Shown here in pieces: positions 24,218 to 32,875 of a stretch of DNA of 45,232 nt. The notes below the pieces were generated by a model. The model saw only the letters and a program-made list of their open reading frames with translations. It was not told where the DNA came from and did no database searches. Made by a program: the position numbers and the translations under genes. Positions within the stretch are counted from its first letter, which is position 1; each line of letters opens with the position of its first letter. This stretch comes from CAYQJS01 sp964417895. Its GTDB lineage: Bacteria; Chloroflexota; UBA6077; SHYK01. The DNA lies in contig CAYQJS010000046.1 of assembly GCA_964417895.1 (NCBI GenBank), positions 1 through 45,232 on the forward strand, in the 5' to 3' direction.

Positions 24218-25588
24218 CTACGAGAGCCGGCCTTCCTCGACTCGAATGGCCGCGGCCAAGATCGCGGCGTCGGTCTCTTTTTCCAGACGGGCAACGCGGT
24301 TCACGACCTCGTCGATCCGCGATGGTGATACGTACGGGGCAGCGTAGCGGGCGAACTTCCCGGCCATATCGCCGTAGGTGTACGGGTCGGTGGGGGCGCC
24401 CTTCCAGTCCGCCGCGGCGAACGTGTGGGTCTTCCCCGCGATGGTCACCGCGATCTCCGCCGTCGGACCGCCCGCTGATCCGAAGCGTGACTCGGTCTCC
24501 CGCAGCTCCATCAGCTCAGCCAGTCGGCTGATCTCGGGGTTTGCGAGGTCGCCTTCGGACCAGGACGTAGGATCGCTGACGTCTCGGCACAGAGCCAAGG
24601 CAGCCGACCAGGGGAGGCTGTACTGCGCGCCCAGCAGTGTCGTCGGCCGCGGATTGCAGTGCCGCTCTTCGAGCATCCGACCCGCCGCCTCGATGCGCAC
24701 TCGCTCGATCTGCTGTGGCTCGTGTTGCTGGCTTGCCCGAAAGCGCTGAACGGCGTCGACCACGGCATGGAACGAGATGTGGCATGGGTAGGCTTTCAGG
24801 CCAATGTCCAGCAGGAGGTACCGCTCGCCGAGCCCTTCGAGAAGCAGCTCCGGTCGCGGCGAGGGTGAGTAGACGCGCAGAAAGCCGCGGTCACCCTCGA
24901 GCACGGTTGCGGGGCCAGTGAAGCCGCGCGCCGCGAGGAGGGCGCTTTCCAGCCCCATCTGAGCCCCCCTGCCAATGTGGAGTCGCTTGGTCATGGAGCC
25001 GTCACGGAAGAATTCCAGCAGTCCGCCGCCATGGGACCCGGCGATGCCCAGGGCGTTCACGAGCCGGTCAGCGGAAAGGCCGAGGGCCTTGCTGGCGCCC
25101 GCTGCCCCGCCGAACGCCGCATTCGTACCGGGGCCATGGAAGCCCCGCTCATCCTCCACGGCCCGGGTGGCCGCGGCTCCGATCCGGCACAGCGCCTCGT
25201 ACCCCAACGCCACCGCCGCGATGAAGGAGCGGCCATCCAGACGCTCCCGCTCGCCGATGGCCAGGACGGCCGGGAAGACGGCGGCGCTGGGGTGGCACGA
25301 CCCGGCTGAGTACGGGTGGTCGCACTCGAAGCCGCCGATCATCACTCCGTTTGTGAGCGCTGCGTAGGACGGCGAGGTCGTCCAGGAGCGGGCGAACAGC
25401 GAGCAGAGGCCCGCCGCCGTGTCGCGAGTGAGGTCGGCAACCATTTCGGCCCACGGCGTGCGAGCGCCGGCGAAGCCGGCCGCCAGGTCGTCCAGGATGT
25501 CGATCTTGATAGCATCCACCACCTGTGGCGGCAGATCGGCGTAGCTCGTGTCGGCGACGAACTCGGCTAGCCGTCGGGTCTCATGCAA
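24218..25588 (-). CDS. MmgE/PrpD family protein
   Basis: Protein of 456 residues, the usual length. It starts RLAEFVADTSYADLPPQVVD and has DDLAAGFAGARTPWAEMVAD, then NGVMIGGFECDHPYSAGSCH (about 80-99) with PSAAVFPAVLAIGE, the family active-site region. SKALGLSADRLVNALGIAGS and RDGSMTKRLHIGRGAQMGL (about 198-216) follow. The family includes 2-methylcitrate dehydratase, cis-aconitate decarboxylase and iminodisuccinate-type epimerases, all acting on small di- or tricarboxylates. The actual substrate is not inferable. GGGAGG precedes the ATG. It is the first gene of a minus-strand group with the two amidohydrolases. Confidence 0.92.
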   Translation of the reverse strand: MHETRRLAEFVADTSYADLPPQVVDAIKIDILDDLAAGFAGARTPWAEMVADLTRDTAAGLCSLFARSWTTSPSYAALTNGVMIGGFECDHPYSAGSCHPSAAVFPAVLAIGERERLDGRSFIAAVALGYEALCRIGAAATRAVEDERGFHGPGTNAAFGGAAGASKALGLSADRLVNALGIAGSHGGGLLEFFRDGSMTKRLHIGRGAQMGLESALLAARGFTGPATVLEGDRGFLRVYSPSPRPELLLEGLGERYLLLDIGLKAYPCHISFHAVVDAVQRFRASQQHEPQQIERVRIEAAGRMLEERHCNPRPTTLLGAQYSLPWSAALALCRDVSDPTSWSEGDLANPEISRLAELMELRETESRFGSAGGPTAEIAVTIAGKTHTFAAADWKGAPTDPYTYGDMAGKFARYAAPYVSPSRIDEVVNRVARLEKETDAAILAAAIRVEEGRLS

Positions 25589-25618
25589 CGTCGGCCTCCC
25601 TTGTTGCGCCCGGCAATC

Positions 25619-25655
25619 CTGTCATTCTGAGCCGCCAGGCGAAGAATCCGTCCCC
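25619..25655. repeat. Dispersed GTCAT-CTGAG repeat, copy 3
   Basis: GTCATTCTGAGCCGCCAGGC followed by GAAGAATCCG, between divergent genes. It is nearly the same as the copy at 35926, which ends in GGCGAAGAATCCG. Confidence 0.72.
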
Positions 25656-25704
25656 ACATCACACGGGTATCACATTGTGGCGCCCGGATTGTATGCTTCG
25701 TCGC

Positions 25705-25962
25705 ATGAGGACAACGATCCGCGTTGACGACGAGCTGCTGCGCGAGGCGAAGAAGTTGGCGGCTGCCACGGGCCGCACGCTCGCCGCCGTCATCGAAGAT
25801 GCATTGCGAGAAGCCCTTTCCAGACGGCCCGCGGAGCGCCGGGGCGAGCCGGTGCGCCTCAGGACATCTGGAGGGCGTGGTCTGCTGCCCGGCGTAGACC
25901 TGAATGATTCGGCGTCGTTGCGCGATCTGTCGTTGCGCGATCTGATGGAAGGATGGTCATGA
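25705..25962 (+). CDS. Ribbon-helix-helix antitoxin, VapB-like, without a toxin
   Basis: Protein of 85 residues. The N-terminal MRTTIRVDDELLREAKKLAA and TGRTLAAVIEDALREAL form a MetJ/Arc ribbon-helix-helix as in VapB antitoxins. The C-terminal part (LLPGVDLNDSASLRDLSLRD) resembles the toxin-binding tail of VapB. A VapC PIN toxin would normally follow with a short overlap; here the stop overlaps (ATGA) the start of a binding lipoprotein instead. ATG 25705 is where conservation starts; ATG 25693 would add MLRR. It may be a decayed module or may have become a regulator of the downstream gene. Confidence 0.8.
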   Translation: MRTTIRVDDELLREAKKLAAATGRTLAAVIEDALREALSRRPAERRGEPVRLRTSGGRGLLPGVDLNDSASLRDLSLRDLMEGWS

Positions 25963-27674
25963 GGCAGGCGGCGGTTCTCATTGCACTCCTACTAGCCGGG
26001 TCTCTGCTGGCTGCGTCCTGCGCCCCTGGCCCGCCGGCGGGTGAAGGAAGGCCGGCGCCCGGCCCTTCAGCGGCTGGGCGCACGCTGGTCATGATCGCCG
26101 GCGCCGAGGCGGCGACGTTCGCCACGAGGCCGCTGGCCAGCAGGGCATCCGGTTCCCGAGGGATCGGCGAGAGCCGAGCGCTGCTCAATGCCACTCTGGT
26201 GTATCGCGACGAACGCGGCAGGCCCGTCCCCTACCTGGCGGAGGCACTCCCCGAGCTCAACAGCGCGAGCTGGAGGGTGTTCCCGGACGGAACAATGGAG
26301 ACGGTCTACCGGCTCAGGCCCAACCTCACGTGGCACGACGGGACGCCCCTCGTCGCGGAGGATTTCGTGTTCGCCTGGCGGCTGTACGCGAATCCCACGT
26401 TCGGCGGCGCGTCATCTCCGCCCATCGGACTGATGGAGGAGATACTGGCGCCCGACCCCCGGCATGTCGTCATCCGGTGGCGGGGAAGCTACCCGGAGGC
26501 CGCCGAGCTTGAGGATGGGTTCCCACCGCTCCCCCGGCACATCCTGGAGCCGCTCTACCAGCAGCTCTCGGCGGACGCCTTCGTAAATCAGCCGTTCTGG
26601 GCCGACGAGTACGTCGGGCTCGGCGCGTATCGCCTGGACCGGCGGGAACCGGGTGTGTCCTTCGACGCGTCCGCTTTCGACGCGCACGCGCTCGGCCGCC
26701 CCCGCATCGATCGGGTCAGGGTCGTCTACATGAGCGACCCCAACGCCGCGGTAGCCAATCTCCTCTCTGGAGCGGCGCACCTAGTGCTCGAGTCGCTCAT
26801 CTGGGGTGAGGAGGGAATCGTCTTGCAGCGGGAGTGGGGCTCGAGCGGCGGGACGGTGATGTGGGAGCCGCTCTCGTCGCGCAACATCCAGATCCAAGTG
26901 CGGCCCGAGTACGCGCTCCCCCCGCAACTGATCGACGTGCGCGTTCGCCGCGCCCTGGCGCACGCCCTCGACAAGGAAGCCGCGTTCGAGCCCGTCACCG
27001 CCGGCTACGGGCTGATGACCGACACCTTCACCCACCCGCTCGCCGACTATTACGAGGCGGTCGACCGGGCCGTGACGAAGTATCGCCACGATCCTCGTCG
27101 GGCTCACCAGCTTCTCGAGGATGTCGGATTCGCCCTGGGGCGCGATGGGTTCTGGGCAGGCCCGACCGGCGACCGAATCACTCTGGAGGTCTGGTTCATC
27201 GCCGGGTCCACCAATGAGCGGGAGAACGCGATCTTCGTAGAGAGCCTGCGGCGCTTCGGCATCGACGCCACCTCCCACGTGTGGGGCGTGCAGTCCACCA
27301 GCAACGAGGCGCGGTCGAAGCTGCCCGGGATCTTCGCTGGCGCAGGTGGTGAGGGAATCGGGTTCACGCGCTACCACGGCAAAGAGATCCCGCGGCCCGA
27401 GAACCGCTGGACGGGGAACAACCGGGGCGGATACGTGAATCCTGAGATCGACCGTCTGGTCGATGCGTTCGAGATCACGCTCGAGCGCTCCGAGCGCATC
27501 CAGCAGATCGTGCAGATGGAGCGGATCATCAGCCAGGAGGTCCCCACGATCCTGCTGTACTACACGCCGCGCGTCGTGGCCCACGTCGGCGCACTGAGGG
27601 GGCCGACCAAGAACCTCACCCCGGATGCCGGCGCCTGGGCGCGCAGGGTTCATCTGTGGGAATGGCAGTTCTGA
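25959..27674 (+). CDS. ABC transporter substrate-binding lipoprotein, SBP_bac_5 family (3)
   Basis: Protein of 571 residues with a lipoprotein signal MRQAAVLIALLLAGSLLAAS followed by Cys. The body contains WRVFPDGTMETVYRLRPN, LTWHDGTPLVAEDFVFAWRL, GLGAYRLDRREPG, VRRALAHALDKEAAF and NRWTGNNRGGYVNPEIDRL, closely paralleling lipoprotein 2. ATG 25959 has GGAAGG 6 nt upstream and overlaps the antitoxin stop (ATGA), so translation of the two is coupled. ATG 25953 is an alternative two codons earlier. No permease or ATPase adjoins it; the next gene is a DMT exporter that overlaps its 3' end. Confidence 0.93.
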   Translation: MRQAAVLIALLLAGSLLAASCAPGPPAGEGRPAPGPSAAGRTLVMIAGAEAATFATRPLASRASGSRGIGESRALLNATLVYRDERGRPVPYLAEALPELNSASWRVFPDGTMETVYRLRPNLTWHDGTPLVAEDFVFAWRLYANPTFGGASSPPIGLMEEILAPDPRHVVIRWRGSYPEAAELEDGFPPLPRHILEPLYQQLSADAFVNQPFWADEYVGLGAYRLDRREPGVSFDASAFDAHALGRPRIDRVRVVYMSDPNAAVANLLSGAAHLVLESLIWGEEGIVLQREWGSSGGTVMWEPLSSRNIQIQVRPEYALPPQLIDVRVRRALAHALDKEAAFEPVTAGYGLMTDTFTHPLADYYEAVDRAVTKYRHDPRRAHQLLEDVGFALGRDGFWAGPTGDRITLEVWFIAGSTNERENAIFVESLRRFGIDATSHVWGVQSTSNEARSKLPGIFAGAGGEGIGFTRYHGKEIPRPENRWTGNNRGGYVNPEIDRLVDAFEITLERSERIQQIVQMERIISQEVPTILLYYTPRVVAHVGALRGPTKNLTPDAGAWARRVHLWEWQF

Positions 27675-28605
27675 GCCTCCCCTGGTAGTAGGGCGCTCCG
27701 TCACCCTCGCGGGCCTCCTGAACCTCGTCGTCGTCTATGTCGTGTGGAGCAGCACCTACCTGGCGATTCGCATCGCTGTTCGGGAGGATTCCGGATTTCC
27801 CCCGTTCGCCATGGCGAGCCTTCGGGTCCTGGTGGCTAGCGCCGTGTTGCTCGCGGCAGCTGTGGCGTTCAAGACTCGGTTGCGGGTCTCGCAGCAGGAA
27901 CTAGGCATCCTCGCCGTTTCGGCCGTTCTCCTGTGGGTCGGGGGCAATGGGCTCGTCACCTGGGCAGAGCAGCGAGCCCATTCGGGCTATGCGGCGCTGC
28001 TGGTGGGCTCCATGCCGATCTGGATCGCCGTGATGGAGGCAGCGCTGGACCGGAAGGCTCCATCTCCGCGGCTGATCGCGGCCCTGCTCGTAGGATTCGC
28101 TGGACTCGGCCTCCTGACAGCGCCGGTCCTCTCGACGGGAACGCCCGCCGACGCCGCCGCGGTCCTGGCTCTCCTGGCGGCGCCCATGAGCTGGGGCGCC
28201 GGGTCGCTCCTCTTGAAGAGGCGGCCCGTCAGCGTTGGCCCGCTCGCCAGCGCCGGCTACCAGAGCATGTTTGGCGCGGTTGCGCTTTTCCTGGCGGCGC
28301 TCCTCACGCGTGAGCCCCTTCCGAACCCCACGCCCGAAGCCTGGGCGGCGTGGGCCTACCTCGTGGTCTTCGGCTCGATCCTGGCGTTCACCGCGTACGT
28401 TCAGGTGCTGAGGCAGTTGCCGATGAGCATGATTTCGACCTACGCCTACGTCAACCCGGTCGGCGCCGTAGTACTCGGGACGCTGGTGCTCGAGGAGCCC
28501 GTAACGGCCTGGACGATCGCCGGAGCGGCGCTGGTACTGCTGGGGGTGGCGGGCGTGTTCCGCGAGCAGCTCCGCCGGGCGCCGCGCGCCGTGGCGGCAG
28601 CCTGA
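27625..28605 (+). CDS. DMT superfamily (EamA) transporter
   Basis: Inner-membrane protein of up to 326 residues with ten hydrophobic segments in two EamA repeats. The first helix region is LAGLLNLVVVYVVWSSTYLA; the second half has ASAGYQSMFGAVALFLAAL and MSMISTYAYVNPVGAVVLGT, typical of the YdcZ/EamA group. It probably exports a metabolite or amino acid. The only standard start before the first helix is ATG 27625, which lies inside the lipoprotein gene (50-nt overlap) and has no clear ribosome site. No ATG, GTG or TTG occurs between the upstream stop and helix 1. A short or non-canonical start near 27690 is the alternative. Confidence 0.85.
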   Translation: MPAPGRAGFICGNGSSEPPLVVGRSVTLAGLLNLVVVYVVWSSTYLAIRIAVREDSGFPPFAMASLRVLVASAVLLAAAVAFKTRLRVSQQELGILAVSAVLLWVGGNGLVTWAEQRAHSGYAALLVGSMPIWIAVMEAALDRKAPSPRLIAALLVGFAGLGLLTAPVLSTGTPADAAAVLALLAAPMSWGAGSLLLKRRPVSVGPLASAGYQSMFGAVALFLAALLTREPLPNPTPEAWAAWAYLVVFGSILAFTAYVQVLRQLPMSMISTYAYVNPVGAVVLGTLVLEEPVTAWTIAGAALVLLGVAGVFREQLRRAPRAVAAA

Positions 28606-28679
28606 GCGTTGCGGCCCGTTTCGAGTCCCGCTCCAACTGAGTTGCATGCGGGTTTGGACGCGCCGCGGACAAATGAAGC

Positions 28680-28767
28680 TGTCATGCTGAGCCGCACGCG
28701 AAGCATCTCCCGGGAGACCCCTTCGGCAAGCTCAGTGCAGGCTCTTCGCTGTCGCTCAGGGTGACAG
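28680..28767. repeat. Dispersed GTCAT-CTGAG repeat, copy 4 (inverted pair)
   Basis: CTGTCATGCTGAG at the left and CGCTCAGGGTGACAG at the right are inverted ends around an internal CCCTTCGGCAAGCTCAG. It occupies the gap between the convergent DMT and bicupin genes and could fold as a long hairpin acting as a bidirectional terminator. Confidence 0.72.
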
Positions 28768-28774
28768 CGAAACA

Positions 28775-29794
28775 TCAGGTTGAGGGCGTCTCCTCGATGT
28801 CGTAGAACCCCAGCGCCTTCATCGTCGGCCAGTCGGTAAACGAGAAGAGAAGCGAGTCCTCTCCCGGCGCGCTCTCGTGTCGGTGCTCGCACCACGGCGG
28901 GATGACGAAGAAGTCGCCCTTGGACCACTCGAAGCGCTCGCCATCCACGACGGTGACCCCCTGCCCTCGGAAGGCATGGTAGATCACCGTCGAGTTATGC
29001 CGATGGGCCCTTCCCTTGAACCTGGCGGGCAGCAACTGGATCTCGCACGAGACGGTCGGTAGTGTCGGGCCACCCGTCAGAGGGTGGCTGTACGTCAGGT
29101 GATACCCGTCGTGGGGATCGGGCTCGACTTCGCCCTCCTTGAGGGCAGCCAGCGTCGCCTTGGTCTCGGACCACGGGTAGCGGAACGGCGGCGGGTTCTG
29201 CTCCGCCCCTTGTGAAGCGACCCGGACGTGGCCCATCGTCTTCAGTGTCCGATCGATGCGCTCGTGGGCCACCCCCTCCGGCCCGGTGTAGTCCTCGCGG
29301 AATTCCTTGCCGAGGCGTGCGAAGCGGGCATCGAGGCCGTCGAGCCAGATGACCGGCTGGTCGCTCTCGTTAACGTGGCCGTGGAACGTCAGGTGCGGGT
29401 TGGTGATGAGGTCGCCTTCCTCCAGCGGCATCGGCTCCCCGGCGCAGATCGTATAGGCCTTGGGCGACCCCTTGATGACGAACCTGATGGCCGAGGCGCT
29501 GTGGCGGTGCTGGGGCGCCGACTCGCCCGGGAGGACGCACTGCAAGCCGAGACCCACGTTGGCCATGACCCCCTGGCCGTTCCGGGGGTTCACGAGCCCG
29601 ATGTTGCGGCGGAACGCTTCCTCGATCGACATCACCTCGCCCGCCTTGGTGATGCCGGCCTCGATGTCCGCCCATTTCCAGAGGTACGGCTGCGGGTCCT
29701 CTGATCGGCGCACCATGGCCCAGTAGCCTCTCAGGTTATGCTCGGTCAGCCACTGGTTGAGGCTCGGAGCGTCGGTGACGTTGGCGATCTCCAT
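28775..29794 (-). CDS. Bicupin, gentisate 1,2-dioxygenase-like
   Basis: Protein of 339 residues with two cupin domains, as in gentisate 1,2-dioxygenase. The N-terminal cupin has PGESAPQHRHSASAIRFVIK (about 88-107), carrying the His-x-His pair for Fe(II), and later HLTFHGHVNESDQP with the third His. The C-terminal cupin has GRAHRHNSTVIYHAFRGQG and FFVIPPWCEHRHES. Gentisate dioxygenase opens the ring of 2,5-dihydroxybenzoate to maleylpyruvate; related enzymes take salicylate or 1-hydroxy-2-naphthoate. GAAGGGAG precedes the ATG. The neighbouring amidohydrolases and the VOC gene fit an aromatic-acid pathway, but maleylpyruvate isomerase and hydrolase are not in the window. Confidence 0.85.
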   Translation of the reverse strand: MEIANVTDAPSLNQWLTEHNLRGYWAMVRRSEDPQPYLWKWADIEAGITKAGEVMSIEEAFRRNIGLVNPRNGQGVMANVGLGLQCVLPGESAPQHRHSASAIRFVIKGSPKAYTICAGEPMPLEEGDLITNPHLTFHGHVNESDQPVIWLDGLDARFARLGKEFREDYTGPEGVAHERIDRTLKTMGHVRVASQGAEQNPPPFRYPWSETKATLAALKEGEVEPDPHDGYHLTYSHPLTGGPTLPTVSCEIQLLPARFKGRAHRHNSTVIYHAFRGQGVTVVDGERFEWSKGDFFVIPPWCEHRHESAPGEDSLLFSFTDWPTMKALGFYDIEETPST

Positions 29795-29872
29795 CGCGTT
29801 CTCCCTTCTTCCCGTAGGGCCCGATCTCGCATCACGTTACCACACGCCTGCCGCAATGGCTACCATAGAAGC

Positions 29873-29910
29873 GGATTGCGGATTGCGGATTGCGGATTGC
29901 GGATTGCGGA
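29873..29910. repeat. Heptanucleotide tandem array GGATTGC x5
   Basis: Five perfect copies of GGATTGC plus GGA. The last GGA runs into GGT to create the GCGGAGGT Shine-Dalgarno of lipoprotein 4, whose ATG is at 29919. Confidence 0.9.
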
Positions 29911-29918
29911 GGTGTGCG

Positions 29919-31643
29919 ATGCGTCGAGAAAGGCTCACGCGAATTGTGCAGGCCGCGCTGGGTTCGACGCTGGGGCTCCTCGTTGCATGCGCCCAGGCGA
30001 CGCCTGCCCCTGGCGGCAGTGCAAGCGAACGGACAATCAGGACGGCCCAGGCGCCGAAGGTGGTAACCATCGGTATCCTTCGAGAGCCGAATACGTTCCA
30101 CAACGATCTCACCCAGGGGACCGGCGCCCAGGGTGGGAACACGCAGGTCCTCTACATCCCCCATAACTACCTCGTCGTCGAGAACGACCGAGGCCTCTTT
30201 CAGCCCCAGCTCGCCGCCGAACAGATCGCCGTGGAGCGCGGCACATGGCGCGTGAACCCGGACGGCACGATGGATACCACCTGGAGGCTCCGCTCCAACG
30301 TCAAGTGGCACGATGGCGCGCCGTTCACGTCGGCTGACCTCCTGTTCTCTTTCAACGTCTACAAGGACCCAGAGGTGCCTACCGCGTCGGGACGGGCGCT
30401 GGAGCTCATGGCGTCCGCCACGGCGCCGGATCCGCTCACCTTTCTGGTGCACTGGTCCTCGCCGTACGTGCGCGCCGACGAAGGGCAAGCGCTCATCCCA
30501 ATGGCGCGTCACCTGCTGGAGGACGCCTATCGGAATGACAAGCCCAATTTCGCCAACAACCCCCGCTTCACGGCGGAGTTCATCGGCCTCGGCCCCTACC
30601 GGCTGCTGAGCTGGGAGGGCGGCGTTCAGATGGACTTCGCGCGCTTCGAAGACTACTATCTCGGCCGCCCGCCGCTGGACCGAGTCGTCGTGCGCTTCCT
30701 CGCCGACGCCAACACGATGGTGGCTAACATCCTGTCGGGCGCTGTGGACGTGCTGCTCCCCATTGGGGTTGACCTGGAGGCCGCGCTGGAGGTGAAGCGC
30801 CGCTGGGAGGGCACTGGAAACTGGGTCACAACGGATTCGAGTGGGCGGCTCCGCCACCTGGAGATCCAGCACCGGCCCGACTACGAGCAGCCGAAGAACG
30901 GATTCACCAGCGCAACAGTACGGCAGGCTTTCTACTATGCCATCGACCGCCGGCTGCTCGCGGAGATCATGGCTGGTTCGCCGGACCTGGCGGCGGACAG
31001 CTGGTATCCGCCCGGCCAGGCCTTGCGAGCGCAGCTCGAACCGTCCATCCCCCAGTTCCCCTACGACCCGGCGCGGGCGCAACAGCTCCTGGCTCAGGCC
31101 GGATGGCAGCGTGCCGCCGACGGCATCGTCGTCCACCAGACGGCCGGCGAGCGCTTCGAGATCCTTCTGCACGGCAGCGCGAGCACGCGCACGGAGAAGG
31201 AGCAGCACATCATCGCCGACGGCTGGAAAGCGATCGGGGCCCATGTCAACCTCCACATCATTCCGGCGGCGCTCGCTGGCAATCGGGAGTACCGATCGAC
31301 CCTGACCGGCGCGGGGCTCATCGGCGTGGGTTACGACGCCTTCTATACTGACCGCCTGCACTCCGCCTTCATTACCTCGCCGGCTAACCGATGGAACGGC
31401 ACCAATCGTGGCGGCTACAGCAACCCGAGGGTAGATGCGATCCTCGACAGGCTGGTGGTGACCATCGGAGGTGACGAGCGCCTGGAACTGCATCGGCAGC
31501 TGCTGCGCGAGCAGTTGGGCGAGGTCGCCGTGATGCCCCTCTACTGGGACGTGGACCCTGTCCTGGCGGTCAGGGGAGTGAAGAACGTCGGCCGCAATGC
31601 CGGCGGAAACACGTGGAACATGCACGAGTGGGACAAGGAATGA
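29919..31643 (+). CDS. ABC transporter substrate-binding lipoprotein, SBP_bac_5 family (4)
   Basis: Protein of 574 residues. The signal MRRERLTRIVQAALG is followed by STLGLLVACAQ with lipobox LVAC. The body has WRVNPDGTMDTTWRLRSN, VKWHDGAPFTSADLLFSFNV, GLGPYRLLSWEGG, VRQAFYYAIDRRLLAEIM and NRWNGTNRGGYSNPRVDAI. ATG 29919 is chosen because GGAGG sits 7 nt upstream and the signal peptide starts there; the longer frame reads through the GGATTGC array. It is divergent from the bicupin with only 124 bp between starts, so the two may share control. No transporter core genes are present. Confidence 0.93.
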   Translation: MRRERLTRIVQAALGSTLGLLVACAQATPAPGGSASERTIRTAQAPKVVTIGILREPNTFHNDLTQGTGAQGGNTQVLYIPHNYLVVENDRGLFQPQLAAEQIAVERGTWRVNPDGTMDTTWRLRSNVKWHDGAPFTSADLLFSFNVYKDPEVPTASGRALELMASATAPDPLTFLVHWSSPYVRADEGQALIPMARHLLEDAYRNDKPNFANNPRFTAEFIGLGPYRLLSWEGGVQMDFARFEDYYLGRPPLDRVVVRFLADANTMVANILSGAVDVLLPIGVDLEAALEVKRRWEGTGNWVTTDSSGRLRHLEIQHRPDYEQPKNGFTSATVRQAFYYAIDRRLLAEIMAGSPDLAADSWYPPGQALRAQLEPSIPQFPYDPARAQQLLAQAGWQRAADGIVVHQTAGERFEILLHGSASTRTEKEQHIIADGWKAIGAHVNLHIIPAALAGNREYRSTLTGAGLIGVGYDAFYTDRLHSAFITSPANRWNGTNRGGYSNPRVDAILDRLVVTIGGDERLELHRQLLREQLGEVAVMPLYWDVDPVLAVRGVKNVGRNAGGNTWNMHEWDKE

Positions 31644-31716
31644 GGGGGGAGAGCAGTCCCTTGGGTGCTACACTCTCTGACGGATTCCTCGAACCGAAGA
31701 GCGGGTGGAAGGCGCC

Positions 31717-32283
31717 ATGACCCAAACACTTCGATTTACGTCGGCGGACCTCGAGCTGTTCCCCGACAACGACGGCAAGCGCTACGAGATCATCGACGGG
31801 GAGCTATACGTGTCAAGGCAACCGAGTTGGGAACACCAGCTGATTTGCTTCGGAATCGGAGTAGCCCTCGATGCCTGGAATGACGAGACGGGGGCAGGCG
31901 TCGTGAACCTCGCGCCCGGGATCATCTTCGCCGAGGACGACGATGTGGCCCCGGACCTGGTTTGGGTCAGCCGCGAGCGGCTGCCGAGCCTCCTCGGCTC
32001 CGACAGGAAGCTCCATGCGGCGCCTGATCTCATTGTTGAAGTGCTGTCGCCAGGGTCGGCCAACGAGCGCCGCGATCGAGAAGCCAAGCTCACACTCTAC
32101 GCCCGTCGGGGCGTGAGGGAGTACTGGATCGTGGACTGGCAGCGCCGCCAGATCGAGGTCTATCGGCGCGTCGACGCCACCCTGCAGCTAGCCGGTACGC
32201 TGCTCGAAGGTGACCGAATCGAGTCTCCGCTGCTTCCCGGCTTCAGCTACGCCCTCCGAGACCTCTTCGCCCGCCTCCCCTAG
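31717..32283 (+). CDS. Uma2 family (DUF820) predicted endonuclease
   Basis: Protein of 188 residues with a Uma2 PD-(D/E)xK nuclease fold: RYEIIDGELYVSRQPSWEHQ at about 19-38, then GIIFAEDDDVAPDLVWVSRE, APDLIVEVLSPGSANERRDR (about 107-126, the catalytic D-x-E region) with AKLTLYARRGVREYWIVDWQ. Uma2 genes are abundant in Chloroflexota, Cyanobacteria and Planctomycetes and mostly uncharacterised. GGAAGG precedes ATG 31717; GTG 31705 is an alternative. One base separates its stop from the GTG of the Tag glycosylase gene, so the two are co-transcribed. Confidence 0.92.
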   Translation: MTQTLRFTSADLELFPDNDGKRYEIIDGELYVSRQPSWEHQLICFGIGVALDAWNDETGAGVVNLAPGIIFAEDDDVAPDLVWVSRERLPSLLGSDRKLHAAPDLIVEVLSPGSANERRDREAKLTLYARRGVREYWIVDWQRRQIEVYRRVDATLQLAGTLLEGDRIESPLLPGFSYALRDLFARLP

Positions 32284-32284
32284 C

Positions 32285-32875
32285 GTGGCCCTGCTACGCT
32301 GCGAGTGGGTCGCCGGCGCAGCCGCCCTCTATCTCGATTACCACGACCTGGAGTGGGGAGTCCCATCGCACGATGACCGCCACCTGTTCGAGCTGCTGAT
32401 CCTGGAGGGGGCGCAGGCCGGGCTGTCCTGGGCCACGATCCTGAGAAAGCGGGCTGGTTATCGGGCGGCTTTCTCAGATTTCGACGTCGACGCCGTGGCC
32501 CGATTCGGCGAGAACGACGTCCAACGGCTGCTCGAGGATGCGGGGATCGTGCGCAACCGAGCCAAGGTCGAGGCCGCCATCGCCAACGCGCGGGCTGCGC
32601 TTCAACTGCGTGACGAGCTGGGGAGTCTGGACGCCTACCTCTGGCGCTTTGTGAACGGCGCTCCCATCCAGAACGCTTGGCGCAGCCTCGCGGAGCTGCC
32701 GGCCCAGACGCGCGAGTCCCTGGCCATGAGCAAAGACCTCAAACGGCGTGGCTTCAAGTTCGTCGGGCCCACCATCTGCTACGCCTTCATGCAGGCAGCA
32801 GGCCTGGTCAACGACCACCAGGTGAGCTGCTTCCGCTATCGTGAGGTGGCGGTTCTCGCCGCGGGTCGCGCCTGA
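32285..32875 (+). CDS. tag: DNA-3-methyladenine glycosylase I
   Basis: Protein of 196 residues that removes 3-methyladenine from DNA in base-excision repair. The N-terminal zinc Cys lies in LLRCEWV, followed by YLDYHDLEWGVPSHDDRHLF. LLILEGAQAGLSWATILRKR contains the catalytic Glu. At the end, AAGLVNDHQVSCFRY holds the second His/Cys zinc pair. All family landmarks are present. GTG 32285 is the start because conservation begins there and it lies one base after the Uma2 stop. The last 40 nt overlap the convergent FAD oxidase gene. Confidence 0.95.
   Translation: MALLRCEWVAGAAALYLDYHDLEWGVPSHDDRHLFELLILEGAQAGLSWATILRKRAGYRAAFSDFDVDAVARFGENDVQRLLEDAGIVRNRAKVEAAIANARAALQLRDELGSLDAYLWRFVNGAPIQNAWRSLAELPAQTRESLAMSKDLKRRGFKFVGPTICYAFMQAAGLVNDHQVSCFRYREVAVLAAGRA

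Noticed and set aside
29832..31625. Long minus-strand open frame of 597 codons
   Set aside because: Antisense shadow of lipoprotein 4, whose plus-strand frame has a lipobox, ribosome site and family motifs.
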